Positions 16,828-17,074 of a stretch of DNA of 17,074 bases are shown here, one piece after another; position 1 is the stretch's first letter; each line of letters starts with the position of its first letter. A program made the position numbers and the translations under genes. Source of the DNA: an uncultured Prevotella sp. (GTDB lineage Bacteria; Bacteroidota; Bacteroidia; Bacteroidales; Bacteroidaceae); contig CALFUF010000120.1 in NCBI GenBank assembly GCA_937916405.1, positions 1 to 17,074 of the forward strand, given 5' to 3'. The notes under the pieces were generated by a model, which was not told where the DNA came from, did no database searches, and worked only from the letters and a program-made list of their open reading frames with translations.

Positions 16828-17074
16828 ATGCATACGATAGATTTTATCGTCTTTCTGGTATTCACCCTCGGTGTGGTGGTCTTTGGCTGTTCTTTCTATA
16901 AGAAAGGAGGGTCGGCTGATGAGTTTACGTCAGCAGGACATTCTATTCCCGGTTGGGTAGTGGGAATGTCGATATTCGCCACTTATGTGTCAAGTATCAG
17001 TTATATCGGCTATCCTGGTAAGGCTTTTGCCTCTAATTGGAATGCTTTTGTCTTCTCCCTTTCTATTCCTATTG
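16828..17074 (+). CDS. Sodium:solute symporter (SSS family), 3'-truncated
   Basis: An ATG at 16828, 3 nt after the aldolase stop, opens a frame that runs off the right edge (82 codons visible). It begins MHTIDFIVFLVFTLGVVVFG, a first transmembrane helix, followed by a short polar loop (YKKGGSADEFTSAGHSIPGW). WVVGMSIFATYVSSISYIGYPGKAF is then typical of the second helix region of sodium:solute symporters. The protein would lie in the inner membrane and import a sugar, sugar acid or similar solute with sodium. Coupling to the aldolase suggests that it imports that enzyme's substrate or its precursor. The substrate cannot be assigned from this fragment. Confidence 0.85.
   Translation, partial: MHTIDFIVFLVFTLGVVVFGCSFYKKGGSADEFTSAGHSIPGWVVGMSIFATYVSSISYIGYPGKAFASNWNAFVFSLSIPI

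Overview
The window looks like part of a Bacteroidetes chromosome, most likely Bacteroidales and perhaps Prevotellaceae. The evidence is a suite of secreted glycosidases of the types found in Bacteroidetes polysaccharide-utilisation clusters, A-rich translation leaders without clear Shine-Dalgarno sequences, and moderate base composition. No 16S rRNA or other marker gene is present, so the genus is a guess. Coding density is very high. The only real gap is the 115-bp divergent intergenic region at 15777-15891.

Layout. At the left edge, on the + strand, are the 3' part of a UroD/MtaA-type methyltransferase (1-653) and, overlapping it by ATGA, a small free-standing MetH-activation-domain protein (650-1300). 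These converge with, and overlap by 15 bp, the last gene of a tight five-gene minus-strand operon. In transcription order that operon is a GH2 beta-galactosidase-like enzyme (15776-12960), a GH106 alpha-L-rhamnosidase-like enzyme (12963-9895), a sialate-O-acetylesterase-family carbohydrate esterase (9890-8484), a 1450-residue DUF5703-GH78 alpha-L-rhamnosidase fusion (8478-4126), and a 944-residue cytoplasmic protein fusing a UroD-like methyltransferase, a homocysteine S-methyltransferase and a corrinoid-binding module (4120-1286). Divergent from the operon lie a DapA/NanA-family aldolase (15892-16824) and the start of a sodium:solute symporter (16828 to the right edge).

How the genes may work together. 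Four operon products carry signal peptides and should strip galactose, rhamnose and acetyl groups from a rhamnose-rich, acetylated plant glycan of the pectin/rhamnogalacturonan kind (inference). The symporter could import a product and the aldolase could split a 2-keto-3-deoxy sugar acid. The unexpected part is the methyl-transfer module. The fusion protein resembles methionine synthase in which the methyl-folate-binding domain is missing and a UroD-like domain is present instead. The missing reductive-activation domain is encoded separately next door. With the co-transcribed glycosidases, this suggests an uncharacterised system that removes methyl groups from O-methylated sugars, or another methylated glycan-derived compound, and passes them through a corrinoid to homocysteine. 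The biochemical role is inferred; the architecture is read directly.

Two short tandem repeats sit inside operon genes at domain linkers. Four copies of a 19-bp perfect inverted repeat lie at 22-bp spacing inside the GH106 gene, a period that is not a multiple of three. Three copies of an 18-bp CTAG-rich unit lie in the methyltransferase fusion.
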